Source of the DNA: Arthrobacter sp. StoSoilB5
GTDB taxonomy: Bacteria; Actinomycetota; Actinomycetes; Actinomycetales; Micrococcaceae
DNA: 64,000 bases
Assembly: GCF_019977235.1 (NCBI RefSeq)
Contig: NZ_AP024646.1
Coordinates: 558,001 to 622,000, forward strand
Reading direction: 5' to 3'
Below are positions 17,378-25,776 of this stretch, in pieces. Every line of letters starts with the position of its first letter. The stretch's first letter is position 1. The notes beneath the pieces are model-generated. The model was not told the origin of the DNA. It was given only the letters and a program-made list of their open reading frames with translations, and searched no databases. Both the position numbers and the translations under genes were made by a program.

Positions 17378-18481
17378 TTACTTGCCCCAGCAGATCTGGG
17401 ACGCCTCAGTGGTGGTGATGCTCTTCACGCCGTCGACGGGCTTGTCCGTGACGAGCTCGACACCGGTGTTGAAGAAGTCCAGGCCCTCGGAGTTGGCAGG
17501 CTTCTTGCCGGTCTTTGCGAGGTCAACGATGGCCTTGACTCCAAGCTCGGCCATCTTCACCGGGTACTGCTGTGCGGTGGCGCCGATCACGCCGGACTTG
17601 ACGTTGTTCACGCCTGAGCAGCCGCCATCAACGGAGACGATCAGGGCGTCTTTTTCCTTGCCTGCGGATTTCAGTGCTTCGAAGGCACCGGCAGCGGCAG
17701 GCTCGTTGATCGTGTAGACGACGTTGATGTTGGGGTTCTTGGCCAGCAGGGTTTCCATGGCGGTACGTCCGCCGTCTTCGGCGCCTTGGGAGGCCTGGCT
17801 GCCGACGATTTCGTACTCGCCGCCCTTGCCGCCGGTGTACTTGCCCGTCTTGGCTTCGTCGCCGTTCTTCTTCTTATCGGCAGTGTCGATGCCCAGTCCA
17901 GTCAGGAAGCCCTGGTCACGGTTATAGTCAACGGACACAACCTTGTCATCGAAGAGGTCCACGAGTGCGATCACAGCCTTCTTGCCCGCCAGCTGCTGGG
18001 CGGTCCACTTGCCGATCAGCTCACCGGCGGCAAAGTTGTCCGTAGCAAACGTGATGTCAGCGGCATCGGCGGGGTCCGGCGGGGTATCCAGGGCGATCAC
18101 GAACAAGCCGGCGTCCTTGGCCTTCTTCAAGGCATCCACTACCGACGGACCGTTGGGCGTGATGAGAATTCCCTTGTCGCCCTTGGAGATCGCGTTTTCA
18201 ATGGCCTGGATCTGGGTGTCTTCGTCGCCGTCGGCCTTGCCTGCGGCAAGCTTGAGATCAACGCCGTCCGCCGCGGCAGCCTTCTTGGCGCCATCCTGCA
18301 TCGACACAAAGAACGGGTTGGACGTGGTCTTCACGATCAGCGAAACGCCGATCTTTTCATTGGTGTTTCCGCTGGACGAGGGCGTGGAACCGCCGCCGCA
18401 TGCTGTGAGGCTTAGTGCGCCCAGGGTCAGGACTGCACCAGCGGCAAGAAGGCGGGTCTTGGCCGATTTGGAACTCAACAT
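17378..18481 (-). CDS. frcB: Sugar-binding lipoprotein (FrcB-like)
   Basis: A 367-residue binding protein of the periplasmic-binding type 1 family, anchored outside the membrane. The signal peptide ends in lipobox LTAC (Cys28). The mature part includes TTSNPFFVSMQDGAKKAA, IAL DTPPDP-type hinge sequence, SVDGGCSGV near 290 and a Cys near the C terminus (QICWGK), as in FrcB proteins. Start ATG 18481 has AGGAG five bases upstream. It heads the operon and faces the lacI gene across a 123-base gap with two operators. Confidence 0.9.
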   Translation of the reverse strand: MLSSKSAKTRLLAAGAVLTLGALSLTACGGGSTPSSSGNTNEKIGVSLIVKTTSNPFFVSMQDGAKKAAAADGVDLKLAAGKADGDEDTQIQAIENAISKGDKGILITPNGPSVVDALKKAKDAGLFVIALDTPPDPADAADITFATDNFAAGELIGKWTAQQLAGKKAVIALVDLFDDKVVSVDYNRDQGFLTGLGIDTADKKKNGDEAKTGKYTGGKGGEYEIVGSQASQGAEDGGRTAMETLLAKNPNINVVYTINEPAAAGAFEALKSAGKEKDALIVSVDGGCSGVNNVKSGVIGATAQQYPVKMAELGVKAIVDLAKTGKKPANSEGLDFFNTGVELVTDKPVDGVKSITTTEASQICWGK

Positions 18482-18527
18482 TGAAACTCCTGTTTTTTGT
18501 GGCTGCTCATGGCGAGTGATTCCCCCA

Positions 18528-18541
18528 TGACAACGTTGTCA
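18528..18541. promoter_or_regulatory. LacI-type operator O1, TGACAACGTTGTCA
   Basis: A perfect 14-base palindrome with a central CG, 47 bases upstream of frcB. This is the normal form of a LacI-family operator. It lies between frcB and the lacI gene and can control both. Confidence 0.75.
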
Positions 18542-18604
18542 GGTAACATGTAACCAATCTCACACGGTGCAGTCAAGTGTTAATTGAAGTTGAGGAGTAG
18601 TTCG

Positions 18605-19657
18605 TTGACAACGATGTCTAATCGTTACCAACCCGATTCTGTGCGCAAGCCCCCCACCATGAAAAACGTCGCAGACCTTGCCGGGGTGGGCATCAAGACG
18701 GTCTCAAGAGTGGTGAACGACGAACCCGGCGTTTCGGAGGAAACGCGGCAAAAGGTCCTCCGGGCAACGGAGCAGCTGCAGTACCACCTGGACATCACAG
18801 CCGGCAGCCTGAAACGCTCCGGCCGCAAGACCCAATCCATAGGATTGTTGCTTCCGAGTGTGTCCAACCCCTTCAGCGGCGAGATCCACCGCGCGATGGA
18901 AGACGCTTTGGCTGTGCGGGGAATCGCCGTGTTCGCTTCAAGCCTGGATGACGATCCGGACCGCGAAAGGAAGCTGATTTCGGCTTTCCTGGGGCGCCGC
19001 GTTGATGGACTTGTGCTGACCACCATCGCCAAGAGCCAGGCGTACATGATCCCGGAACACTCACGGGACATGCCCTTGGTGTTCATCGACCGCGAGCCCG
19101 TGGGGATCGAGGCAGATGCGGTAGTCACGGACAACGAGGTGGGCGCCGCGACGGCAGCCGCGCATCTCATCACGCATGGCCACACCAAACTGGCCTACCT
19201 TGGGGACCGGACCGATATCCAGACTGCCGTGAAACGGCGCACAGGTTTCCTGGACGAGATCGGCAGGTCCGGCATCGCGACCTCCACGGTTGCGGTCCGC
19301 GAGAATCTCCACGACGAGGAAACGGCCCTCCGGGCTGCACGCGAACTGCTCACTTCGGAGAACCCACCGACGGCGATCTTCTCCAGTCAGAACCTGGTGA
19401 CATTCGGTGCCATGCGGGCGCTGAAATCCCTCGGGTTGCACCATAAAGTTGCCTTGGTCGGATTTGACGACTTCACCCTGGCCGACATGATGGAGCCCGG
19501 AGTCACCGTGATTGCCCAGCACCCTGAACGCATCGGAAAGCTCGCTGCCGAGAGGATCCTTGCAAGGATCGACGGCGACAACCGCGCACCGCAAACCTAT
19601 ATCGTCCCAACAGAACTCATCCCCAGGGGCTCCGGCGAGATACTGCCCCCGAACTAA
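18605..19657 (+). CDS. LacI family repressor of the frc operon
   Basis: A 350-residue LacI/GalR repressor. The helix-turn-helix TMKNVADLAGVGIKTVSRVVND (residues about 17-38) includes the hinge-side AGVGIKTVSR, and the C-terminal part is a sugar-binding type 1 fold. TTG 18605 is chosen because GAGGAG stands seven bases upstream; ATG 18614 gives a protein three residues shorter. The start codon lies inside operator O2. It faces frcB and probably releases DNA when the imported sugar or its phosphate binds. Confidence 0.88.
   Translation: MTTMSNRYQPDSVRKPPTMKNVADLAGVGIKTVSRVVNDEPGVSEETRQKVLRATEQLQYHLDITAGSLKRSGRKTQSIGLLLPSVSNPFSGEIHRAMEDALAVRGIAVFASSLDDDPDRERKLISAFLGRRVDGLVLTTIAKSQAYMIPEHSRDMPLVFIDREPVGIEADAVVTDNEVGAATAAAHLITHGHTKLAYLGDRTDIQTAVKRRTGFLDEIGRSGIATSTVAVRENLHDEETALRAARELLTSENPPTAIFSSQNLVTFGAMRALKSLGLHHKVALVGFDDFTLADMMEPGVTVIAQHPERIGKLAAERILARIDGDNRAPQTYIVPTELIPRGSGEILPPN
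18606..18619. promoter_or_regulatory. LacI-type operator O2 over the lacI start codon
   Basis: TGACAACGATGTCT matches O1 (18528-18541) at 12 of 14 positions and includes the probable TTG and alternative ATG start codons of the lacI gene. Repressor bound here would block its own gene. Centre-to-centre distance to O1 is 78 bases, which would allow looping. Confidence 0.6.
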
Positions 19658-19695
19658 CCAAAAGCAATCCCACTCAACCGACCAAAGGACCGGAC

Positions 19696-19989
19696 ATGAC
19701 CAAAACCTTGTACGCAGAATTCACCGTCAAGGAAGGCAGCGAAACCAGAGTCGCTGAAATGATGGCAGAACTCACCGGACACGTCCGCAACGAACCCGGC
19801 AACGTCACCTTCCTGCCCTACACCCGCGAAACCAATCCACGGGAATATTTCGTGTTCGAGGTCTACCGCGACGAGGAAGCCTTCCAGGAACACATCAGCG
19901 CGGAATACGGCCAAAAGTTCAACGCCGAGCTTGCCCAACACATTGAAGGTGACGGCTCCGTCCTCACCTGGCTCACGCCCGCATCGTAG
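19696..19989 (+). CDS. ABM-domain putative quinol monooxygenase
   Basis: A 97-residue single-domain protein of the antibiotic biosynthesis monooxygenase (ABM) superfamily, close to YgiN-type proteins. The typical core is LYAEFTVKEGSE at the start, GNVTFLPYTRE in the middle and FVFEVYRDEEAFQEHISAEY near 55-75. It is 38 bases after the lacI gene with AAGGAC upstream and is probably co-transcribed. Function in the sugar locus is unclear; such proteins remove quinones or reactive intermediates. Confidence 0.85.
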   Translation: MTKTLYAEFTVKEGSETRVAEMMAELTGHVRNEPGNVTFLPYTRETNPREYFVFEVYRDEEAFQEHISAEYGQKFNAELAQHIEGDGSVLTWLTPAS

Positions 19990-20019
19990 CCTTACGCCAG
20001 GCCGTGCCAGACTGGACGC

Positions 20020-21231
20020 ATGTTTCCCCGTCCTGAGAAGCCGCGCATTGTGTCCAAGAGCGACGACCAGCCCCCGACGCCGGGAAGCGACCCGACGCCC
20101 GAAAGCGACCCGACGCCCGGAAGCGGCCCGACGCCCGGAAGCGGCCCGACGCAGGGAAGCGACCCGACGTCCGAAAGCGACAAGGGCCGTCATCTCGCCG
20201 TCAGGCTCGACGACGCGTGGCTGAGGTTCCAGACTCGCCTCGCCATCCGCCGGGGTCGGGTTGAAACGGTCATCCCGTACACCGGCTACGGCACTACTTC
20301 CTGGGTCCGGGTGCTGGCGCGCGTTGTCCGCAGCGACCCGCGGGACGCCGCAGGTCATGCCAATCCCTTGCAGGAGAGCATGCGCGGCTGGCGGAACTTC
20401 ATCAGCGCGCCCGTAGCGCATGCAACCGTGCAGGTAACCATTGCAGGCACCGTCCATGACGTCGAAGCCGATCGTGGAGGCGTCGTCGATGTGCGCATTG
20501 AGGCAGCTCTGAACCCTGGCTGGCACACGATCACCCTGCAATCCGGGAGTTCCAGGGTCCTTGAGGCTCCGGTGGAAATCGTGGCTGATGACGCGGACTT
20601 CGGGGTGGTCTCCGATATCGATGACACCGTGATGGTGACCGCCTTGCCCCGCCCCTTCCTGGCGGCCTGGAACACCTTCGTGCTCAATGAGCACGCACGC
20701 ACACCGACGCCAGGCATGGCCGTCCTGTACGAGCGGATTGCCCGGACGGCACCAACGGCGCCCGTGGTGTACCTGTCCACCGGGGCCTGGAACGTAGCGC
20801 CCACGTTGTCACGGTTCCTGTCCCGTAATCTGTACCCCGCAGGGCCGAAGCTCTTGACTGACTGGGGACCGACACCGGACCGCTGGTTCCGCAGCGGCCA
20901 GGAGCACAAGCGCACTTCCCTGGAGCGCTTGGCTGAAGAATTCCCCGGCATCAAATGGCTGCTTGTAGGCGACGACGGACAGCACGACGAAGCCATCTAC
21001 TCCGAGTTCGCACATCGCCACCCGCAGAACGTCAGGGCGATCGCCATCCGGCAGCTCTCAGTGGGTGAAGCGGTGCTCGCCGGCGGTAGGTCGAAGACCG
21101 GGGGACAGCCAACGCCGGGAATCCCTTGGATCTATGCTCCGGACGGTGCCGGGATGTCAGCACAGCTTGAGGAACTGGGCATCATCCAGAGCACCGTGCG
21201 CTCCGCCGACGAGCCGGAGCAAGGCGACTGA
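20020..21231 (+). CDS. App1 domain (DUF2183) phosphatase-like protein
   Basis: A 403-residue protein with an App1/DUF2183 domain in its second half. The haloacid dehalogenase-like motif is SDIDDTVMVT near residue 200, followed by VVYLSTGAWN near 250 and LLVGDDGQHD near 315. In yeast App1 this domain is a phosphatidate phosphatase; bacterial members are not well studied. The N terminus carries a repetitive Pro/Ser/Asp linker from an 18-base tandem repeat. A CAGACT box six bases before ATG suggests a leaderless mRNA. Confidence 0.85.
   Translation: MFPRPEKPRIVSKSDDQPPTPGSDPTPESDPTPGSGPTPGSGPTQGSDPTSESDKGRHLAVRLDDAWLRFQTRLAIRRGRVETVIPYTGYGTTSWVRVLARVVRSDPRDAAGHANPLQESMRGWRNFISAPVAHATVQVTIAGTVHDVEADRGGVVDVRIEAALNPGWHTITLQSGSSRVLEAPVEIVADDADFGVVSDIDDTVMVTALPRPFLAAWNTFVLNEHARTPTPGMAVLYERIARTAPTAPVVYLSTGAWNVAPTLSRFLSRNLYPAGPKLLTDWGPTPDRWFRSGQEHKRTSLERLAEEFPGIKWLLVGDDGQHDEAIYSEFAHRHPQNVRAIAIRQLSVGEAVLAGGRSKTGGQPTPGIPWIYAPDGAGMSAQLEELGIIQSTVRSADEPEQGD
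20085..20174 (+). repeat. Five tandem 18-base repeats in App1 gene
   Basis: Five 18-base units of the form AAGCGACCCGACGCCCGG follow each other in frame, with A/G and C/T changes, plus a partial sixth. They encode repeats like SDPTPG and SGPTPG near residues 23-52. The copy number is likely variable among strains. Confidence 0.85.
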
Positions 21232-21281
21232 AGTGCGGGGCGAAGGATGGCGTCGGGGGCCGGTTGGTCCGGCCATTAGTG

Positions 21282-22532
21282 TCAGGACTGACCGCTGAAA
21301 GTCAGTGTTATCAGCACGATGTTCAGGCCAACGATCAACGTGGCACTCGTCCATCCGGCGATTTTAAGGGGCTTGGAATCGGTGTGGATGCCCATGACAT
21401 CGCGCTTGCCCGTCAGCCGGATCAGCGGGATTAGTGCGAACGGGATACCGAAGCTGAGCAGCACCTGGCTCAGCACCAACGCCAGCGTTGGTTCGATGCC
21501 GGCACCCAGAATGATCAAGGCTGGGATCAGCGTGATCACCCGGCGGGTGAGTAGGGGGATACGGACCTTCAGCAGACCACCCATGATGGTGGCGCCGGCG
21601 TAGCAACCTACCGACGTTGACGCCAGTCCCGAGGCCAGCAGCCCGATCGCGAAGATGACGCCGACGGCGGGACCGAGGGCGGATGTGACTGCGGCATGGG
21701 CGCCGGCGATCGTGTCGGTCCCCTCGATGCCGCGAAGGCTGGAGGCGGCCAGCAGCAGCATGGAAATGTTCACCACGCCGGCCAGCAGCAAGGCACCGAT
21801 GACGTCCACGCGCGTGGCCCGGATGAGGCGGGTTCGCACGGATGGGTCCTCCGAGAATCCATGCCGGTCCCTGGCCAGGGCGGAGTGCAGGTAGATCGCG
21901 TGGGGCATCACTGTGGCGCCGAGCATGCTCGCCGCCAGCAGGACAGTGTCGGTGCCCTCAAAGCGGGGCAGTAGCCCGCCCACAGCGGCCCCGCCGTCGG
22001 GTGGGTTGACGAACAATCCCGACATGAAGCCGACTGCGATGATCCCCAGCAACACCAAAATCGCGTACTCGAAGGACCGCTGACCACGGTGGGACTGCAG
22101 GGCCAGAAGCACCATGGACGCGAGGCCAATAATCACACCACCGGCCAGCAGGGGGAGTCCAAAAAGCAGGTTCAAGGCAACGGCGCCGCCGATTACCTCG
22201 GCCATGTCCGTGGCCCCGGCGACGATCTCGGCCTGCGCCCAGTACAGGCGGCGACGTTTCGTCCCCAACCGTTTGCCCAGGATCTCTGGAAGGCTCAAGC
22301 CCGTGGCGAGGCCCAGCTTGGCTGACTGGTACTGGACAAGGACTGCCATCGCGTTGGCCACAACGAGGACCCACACCAGCAGGTATCCGTAGTTGGCGCC
22401 TGCGGTCAGGTTCGCGGCAACGTTCCCCGGGTCCACGTACGCGATGGCAGCCACGAAAGCCGGTCCGAGCAGCAGTAGCCGAGACCAGACCCTGCCTGGT
22501 GCGGGTCGTAGTTGGAGCGTGGGTACGGCCAT
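21282..22532 (-). CDS. mntH: Nramp family Mn2+/H+ symporter
   Basis: A 416-residue Nramp-family metal transporter with about eleven spans. The metal-site motifs are DPGN (residues 34-37, span 1) and MPHAIYLHS (209-217, span 6); many MntH proteins have MPHN at the second. Start ATG 22532 follows GAGGA; an open extension to 22832 lacks similarity. Two boxes like those of DtxR/MntR-type regulators stand upstream, so expression is probably repressed when manganese is plentiful. Confidence 0.93.
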   Translation of the reverse strand: MAVPTLQLRPAPGRVWSRLLLLGPAFVAAIAYVDPGNVAANLTAGANYGYLLVWVLVVANAMAVLVQYQSAKLGLATGLSLPEILGKRLGTKRRRLYWAQAEIVAGATDMAEVIGGAVALNLLFGLPLLAGGVIIGLASMVLLALQSHRGQRSFEYAILVLLGIIAVGFMSGLFVNPPDGGAAVGGLLPRFEGTDTVLLAASMLGATVMPHAIYLHSALARDRHGFSEDPSVRTRLIRATRVDVIGALLLAGVVNISMLLLAASSLRGIEGTDTIAGAHAAVTSALGPAVGVIFAIGLLASGLASTSVGCYAGATIMGGLLKVRIPLLTRRVITLIPALIILGAGIEPTLALVLSQVLLSFGIPFALIPLIRLTGKRDVMGIHTDSKPLKIAGWTSATLIVGLNIVLITLTFSGQS

Positions 22533-22579
22533 CACTGTTCCTCGTCCTCGGGGTGTCTTGATACGAGGATAACCGAAAG

Positions 22580-22615
22580 TTAGGCATGCCGAAAAGTGAG
22601 ATTTAGGTATGCCAA
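22580..22615 (-). promoter_or_regulatory. Two MntR/DtxR-like boxes upstream of mntH
   Basis: TTAGGCATGCCGAA (22580-22593) and TTTAGGTATGCCAAG (22602-22615) share the core TTAGGYATGCC and are spaced about two helical turns apart. They resemble the palindromic boxes of actinobacterial manganese regulators. They lie 48-83 bases before the mntH start, in the promoter region. Confidence 0.6.
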
Positions 22616-22716
22616 GTTGCGCTAGGGGAAGTGTTGGGCGTGCTTGCCCCGCCCCGAAGTCCGGCGAAGTCCGGCAAGTTGGGTTTCCCGCAGCCGCGCA
22701 AGTGGATTTGTACTCG

Positions 22717-23814
22717 CTAGCCGCCCGCCTGGCTGAGCACCCCGGCGTCCCTCGGCGAACCGACTGAGCCGCGTCGCACGAGCCGCGCCTCCAACGGCGG
22801 CCCGGCTGGCGAGGAAGATTTCCTGCCCTCAATCTGCCGGATCAACGCGGTGGCGGCAGCCATTCCCATGTCGTAGACGGGCTGCGCGATGACGGTGAGC
22901 GGGGGAGTGGTCAGACGGGTCCACGCGAAATCGTCGTACATGAGCAGGGACACATCCGATGGGATGGAGAGGCCCGATTCCTGGATGGCCTCCACAACGC
23001 TCAAGGCGATCAGGCCGTCCGAGGCAATAATGGCAGTGGCAGCATCAGGTCCTTGCAGCAGCTCACGGGTAATTCGCATGATCGAATCCGCGTCGCCGGC
23101 ATTCAGCCGCACCAGGTCTGTCGGCTGGCTGAGGCCCTCTTCTGCGAAGGCGCGGCGGATCCCCTCAAGGCGGTCCGATATTTGCGAGGAATCCAGGGGC
23201 ATTCCCGCCTGGTAGGGGCCGTCTGTCCGAACCGTCGAGACGAACGCGATGCGTCGATGGCCTGCCTCGATGAGGTACTTGGTGGACTCGTAGGAGATGG
23301 TGCCCATGTCCACGGCAAACGTCTCGACGTCGAGGCCATCGGCGGCGCGGTCCAACAGGACCAGCGGCCGCCCGGAGTCGCGGACCTGTTTCAAGTGCGA
23401 GGTTTCCACTGATGAAGCGGGAGCAACGATGAGCCCATCAACCCGCTTATCCAGAAGCACCTGGACGGCGTCCACCTCGGCGGCCCGTTCTTCGTCGGTG
23501 TTGATCAGGATGACGTTGTAACCGCTCTTCTTCGCCGTATCGGTGATGCCTCTGGTGGCCAGGCCGAAGTGCGGGTTTTCGATATCGCCCACCACCACGC
23601 CAATGGTGTTGGATTTGCCCGTGTTCATGCTACGCGCAAGCTCATTGGGGCGATAGCCAAGCTCTTCGGCTGCGGCGAGAACCCGTTCCCGAACGTCCTC
23701 GCTGACGGCGCCGTAGTTGCCCAGTGCGCGCGCGGCCTGGGCTTTGGAGACCTGGGCGGCTTTGGCGACGTCGGCAACCGTTACGTCCCGCCGTCGGGAT
23801 CCATCAGTGCTCAT
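22717..23814 (-). CDS. LacI family transcriptional regulator
   Basis: A 365-residue LacI/GalR regulator. The helix-turn-helix is DVTVADVAKAAQVSKAQAAR from about residue 10; here AQAARALG replaces the more usual TVSR.LN after the recognition helix start. The ligand-binding part runs from NTIGVVVGDIENPHFG. Start ATG 23814 follows GAAAGG; GTG 23820 is an alternative. It is divergent from the amino acid-type ABC operon and probably represses it through the two operators in between. Confidence 0.9.
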   Translation of the reverse strand: MSTDGSRRRDVTVADVAKAAQVSKAQAARALGNYGAVSEDVRERVLAAAEELGYRPNELARSMNTGKSNTIGVVVGDIENPHFGLATRGITDTAKKSGYNVILINTDEERAAEVDAVQVLLDKRVDGLIVAPASSVETSHLKQVRDSGRPLVLLDRAADGLDVETFAVDMGTISYESTKYLIEAGHRRIAFVSTVRTDGPYQAGMPLDSSQISDRLEGIRRAFAEEGLSQPTDLVRLNAGDADSIMRITRELLQGPDAATAIIASDGLIALSVVEAIQESGLSIPSDVSLLMYDDFAWTRLTTPPLTVIAQPVYDMGMAAATALIRQIEGRKSSSPAGPPLEARLVRRGSVGSPRDAGVLSQAGG

Positions 23815-23878
23815 GTTCACCTTTCAGAAGTGGTGTTGACGCGGCTTGTGACTTCCGCTACATTTCAATCAATCGATG

Positions 23879-23917
23879 TGAGTCCGGTCTCAATCTTAGG
23901 GACTGAGACCGGACTCA
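23879..23917. promoter_or_regulatory. Twin LacI-type operators as a perfect inverted repeat
   Basis: TGAGTCCGGTCTCA (23879-23892) and its exact reverse complement TGAGACCGGACTCA (23904-23917), separated by 11 bases. Each arm is itself a near-palindrome centred on CCGG, the usual form of a LacI-family site. The centres are 25 bases apart. The pair could also fold into a hairpin in RNA, but no U-run follows. Confidence 0.65.
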
Positions 23918-23996
23918 GCAAGACCTGACATCGAGTAAGACCCCAAAAAGCGGCCCAAGACAGCACCGCTGGCCCTCCCCACGATTGGACAACGCT

Positions 23997-24863
23997 GTGA
24001 TCAAACTGAACTTCCGCCCGGCAGCCCTCGCAGCAGCAGCCTTGGCGGCCATCCTCGCCCTTTCCGGCTGTGGTGGATCGTCCGCCGGAACCTCAAGCTC
24101 GGCCGAGAACCCCTATGGCCTGATCGAACCCGGCACCATCCGCGTCGCCAGCCTGGGCGACTCCAAGCCCTACACCTTCACGGATGGCTCGGGTAATTTC
24201 ACGGGCTTTGATGTGGAACTCTTCAAAGATGTAGCCCACCGTGCGGGCGTAGACAAGGTTGTCTTCACCGGCCAGGACTTCTCCGGACTGCTCGCAGCCG
24301 TATCCAATGGCCAATTCGACGTCGGCGTCGCGGCCATTGGCATCACGGACAAGCGCAAGGAAACTGTTGACTTCTCCGACGGTTACCTGGCTGGCTACCT
24401 GACGGTCATCACCACCAAGACATCCGGAATCAAGGACGTGAACGGTCTCTCCGGCAAGCGCCTGGGCGTCGTCCAGGGAACCCTGCAGGAAGCCTACGCC
24501 GTCAAGAACTTCACGTCGGCCCAGCTGGTCCGCTTCCCGGACAACAACACCGCAATCTCTGCGGTCAACAGCGGTTCGGTGGACGCCCACTTCCTGGACT
24601 ACGAGGCAGCCAAGGCCTACCAGGAACAGTTCGGACTGGTCAGTGCAGCCGACATCCCGTCCTTCGACGCCCCGGCTGGCTTTGCCATCGCGAAGAACAA
24701 GCCCGCCTTCAAGGAAGCCTTGAACAAGGGCCTGGCCGCGGCAATGGAGGATGGCACGTGGAAGAAGCTCTACCAGAAGTGGTTCCCCGGCTCGCCGATG
24801 CCGGAGCAGTACCTGCCCAAGGCTGAGCAGACCTCCAGCCCGTCCCCGACGGCTGCCAAGTAA
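23997..24863 (+). CDS. Polar amino acid-type ABC substrate-binding lipoprotein
   Basis: A 288-residue extracellular solute-binding protein of family 3. The signal peptide begins MIKLNFRP and ends in lipobox LSGC. Family sequence includes [48 protein letters not shown] and [19 protein letters not shown]. The start is uncertain: GTG 23997 fits a signal peptide best, TTG 23985 adds four residues, and neither has a clear ribosome site. It delivers a polar substrate to the permease and ATPase encoded next. Confidence 0.85.
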   Translation: MIKLNFRPAALAAAALAAILALSGCGGSSAGTSSSAENPYGLIEPGTIRVASLGDSKPYTFTDGSGNFTGFDVELFKDVAHRAGVDKVVFTGQDFSGLLAAVSNGQFDVGVAAIGITDKRKETVDFSDGYLAGYLTVITTKTSGIKDVNGLSGKRLGVVQGTLQEAYAVKNFTSAQLVRFPDNNTAISAVNSGSVDAHFLDYEAAKAYQEQFGLVSAADIPSFDAPAGFAIAKNKPAFKEALNKGLAAAMEDGTWKKLYQKWFPGSPMPEQYLPKAEQTSSPSPTAAK

Positions 24864-24867
24864 CGCG

Positions 24868-24923
24868 GCGCCGCACCCAACAACAGCGCCGTACCCAAAG
24901 AACAGCGCCGTACCCAAACAACA
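24868..24923 (+). repeat. Three tandem 18-19-base repeats
   Basis: Three copies of GCGCCG(C/T)ACCCAA-N-(A)ACA at 24868-24885, 24886-24904 and 24905-24923 lie between the binding protein stop codon and an intercistronic hairpin. They encode nothing and are probably a local slippage expansion. Confidence 0.75.
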
Positions 24924-24953
24924 GCCGGGCGGGCCGCACCCAGCCCGCCCGGC
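24924..24953 (+). terminator. Intercistronic hairpin (attenuator or mRNA stabiliser)
   Basis: GCCGGGCGGG (24924-24933) pairs with CCCGCCCGGC (24944-24953) around a 10-base loop. It lies between the binding protein and permease genes. Such elements commonly leave more binding-protein mRNA than permease mRNA. Confidence 0.6.
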
Positions 24954-24987
24954 AATCCGAAAACCAACAAACGTCTGAGAGCATTCA

Positions 24988-25776
24988 ATGGATTGGCTCA
25001 ATACCATCAGCCGCACATTCTTCGATGTCGATTCGATGATCGAAGTACTGCCCCAACTCCTGGGAGTTGGACTCCTCAACACCCTGATCATCTCCATCGC
25101 AGCAACCATCCTCGGCGTAGTGATGGGCATGGTGGTGGCTGTCATGGGGATCTCACGGTCCAAATGGCTGCGTATTCCGGCTCGGATCTACACGGACCTC
25201 TTCCGTGGCCTGCCCGCAATCCTCACCATCCTCCTGATAGGCCAAGGCTTTGCCCGGTTCAGCCAGTCCGTGTTTGGACCCTCGCCGTACCCGCTGGGAA
25301 TCATCGCACTGAGCCTGATCGCCAGCGCCTATATCGGAGAAATCTTCCGTGCCGGCATCCAGAGCGTGGACAAAGGCCAAGGCGAGGCATGCCGCGCATT
25401 GGGCATGAGCTACTCCAAGTCAATGGCCCTGGTAGTGGTGCCACAAGGGGTACGCCGTGTGCTGCCTGCCCTGGTGAACCAGTTCATTGCGATCGTCAAA
25501 GACTCCTCATTGGTCTACTTCCTTGGCCTGCTGGTCAGCGAACGTGAACTGTTCCGTGTGGGCCAGGATGCCGCAGTACTCTCAGGCAATCTCTCGCCGC
25601 TGGTCATGGCAGGGATCTTCTACTTGGTGATCACAGTGCCACTGACCCACCTGGTTAATTACTTCGACAACAAGTTCCGCACCGGTCGCCGCCGTCCCAC
25701 AGCCCCAACCAGCGGGCTGAAGGAAGTCAAGGAACTCGACGCGGCATCGCCGCTCATCACCGGGAGCAACACGTGA
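24988..25776 (+). CDS. Amino acid ABC transporter permease
   Basis: A 262-residue permease of the His/Glu/Gln/Arg/opine family. It has about five spans starting near residue 20 and the EAA loop EACRALGMSYSKSMALVVVPQGVRRVLP near 138-165, which docks on the ATPase. Only one permease gene is present, so the channel is probably a homodimer. Its stop overlaps the ATPase GTG start by four bases. Confidence 0.9.
   Translation: MDWLNTISRTFFDVDSMIEVLPQLLGVGLLNTLIISIAATILGVVMGMVVAVMGISRSKWLRIPARIYTDLFRGLPAILTILLIGQGFARFSQSVFGPSPYPLGIIALSLIASAYIGEIFRAGIQSVDKGQGEACRALGMSYSKSMALVVVPQGVRRVLPALVNQFIAIVKDSSLVYFLGLLVSERELFRVGQDAAVLSGNLSPLVMAGIFYLVITVPLTHLVNYFDNKFRTGRRRPTAPTSGLKEVKELDAASPLITGSNT

Noticed and set aside
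20085..20174. Tandem 18-base repeats considered as a CRISPR-like array.
   Set aside because: Units follow each other without spacers and are in frame within a protein gene.
22533..22832. Extension of the mntH frame by 100 codons.
   Set aside because: It would read through the MntR-like boxes, and Nramp proteins begin near the DPGN span as with ATG 22532.
23879..23917. Perfect inverted repeat read as a terminator.
   Set aside because: It lies between divergent starts, has no U-run, and each arm is a CCGG-centred near-palindrome, so LacI-type operators fit better.
24093..25163. A 356-codon minus-strand frame over the family 3 binding protein gene.
   Set aside because: Mirror frame in GC-rich coding DNA; the plus-strand gene has a signal peptide, lipobox and family motifs.
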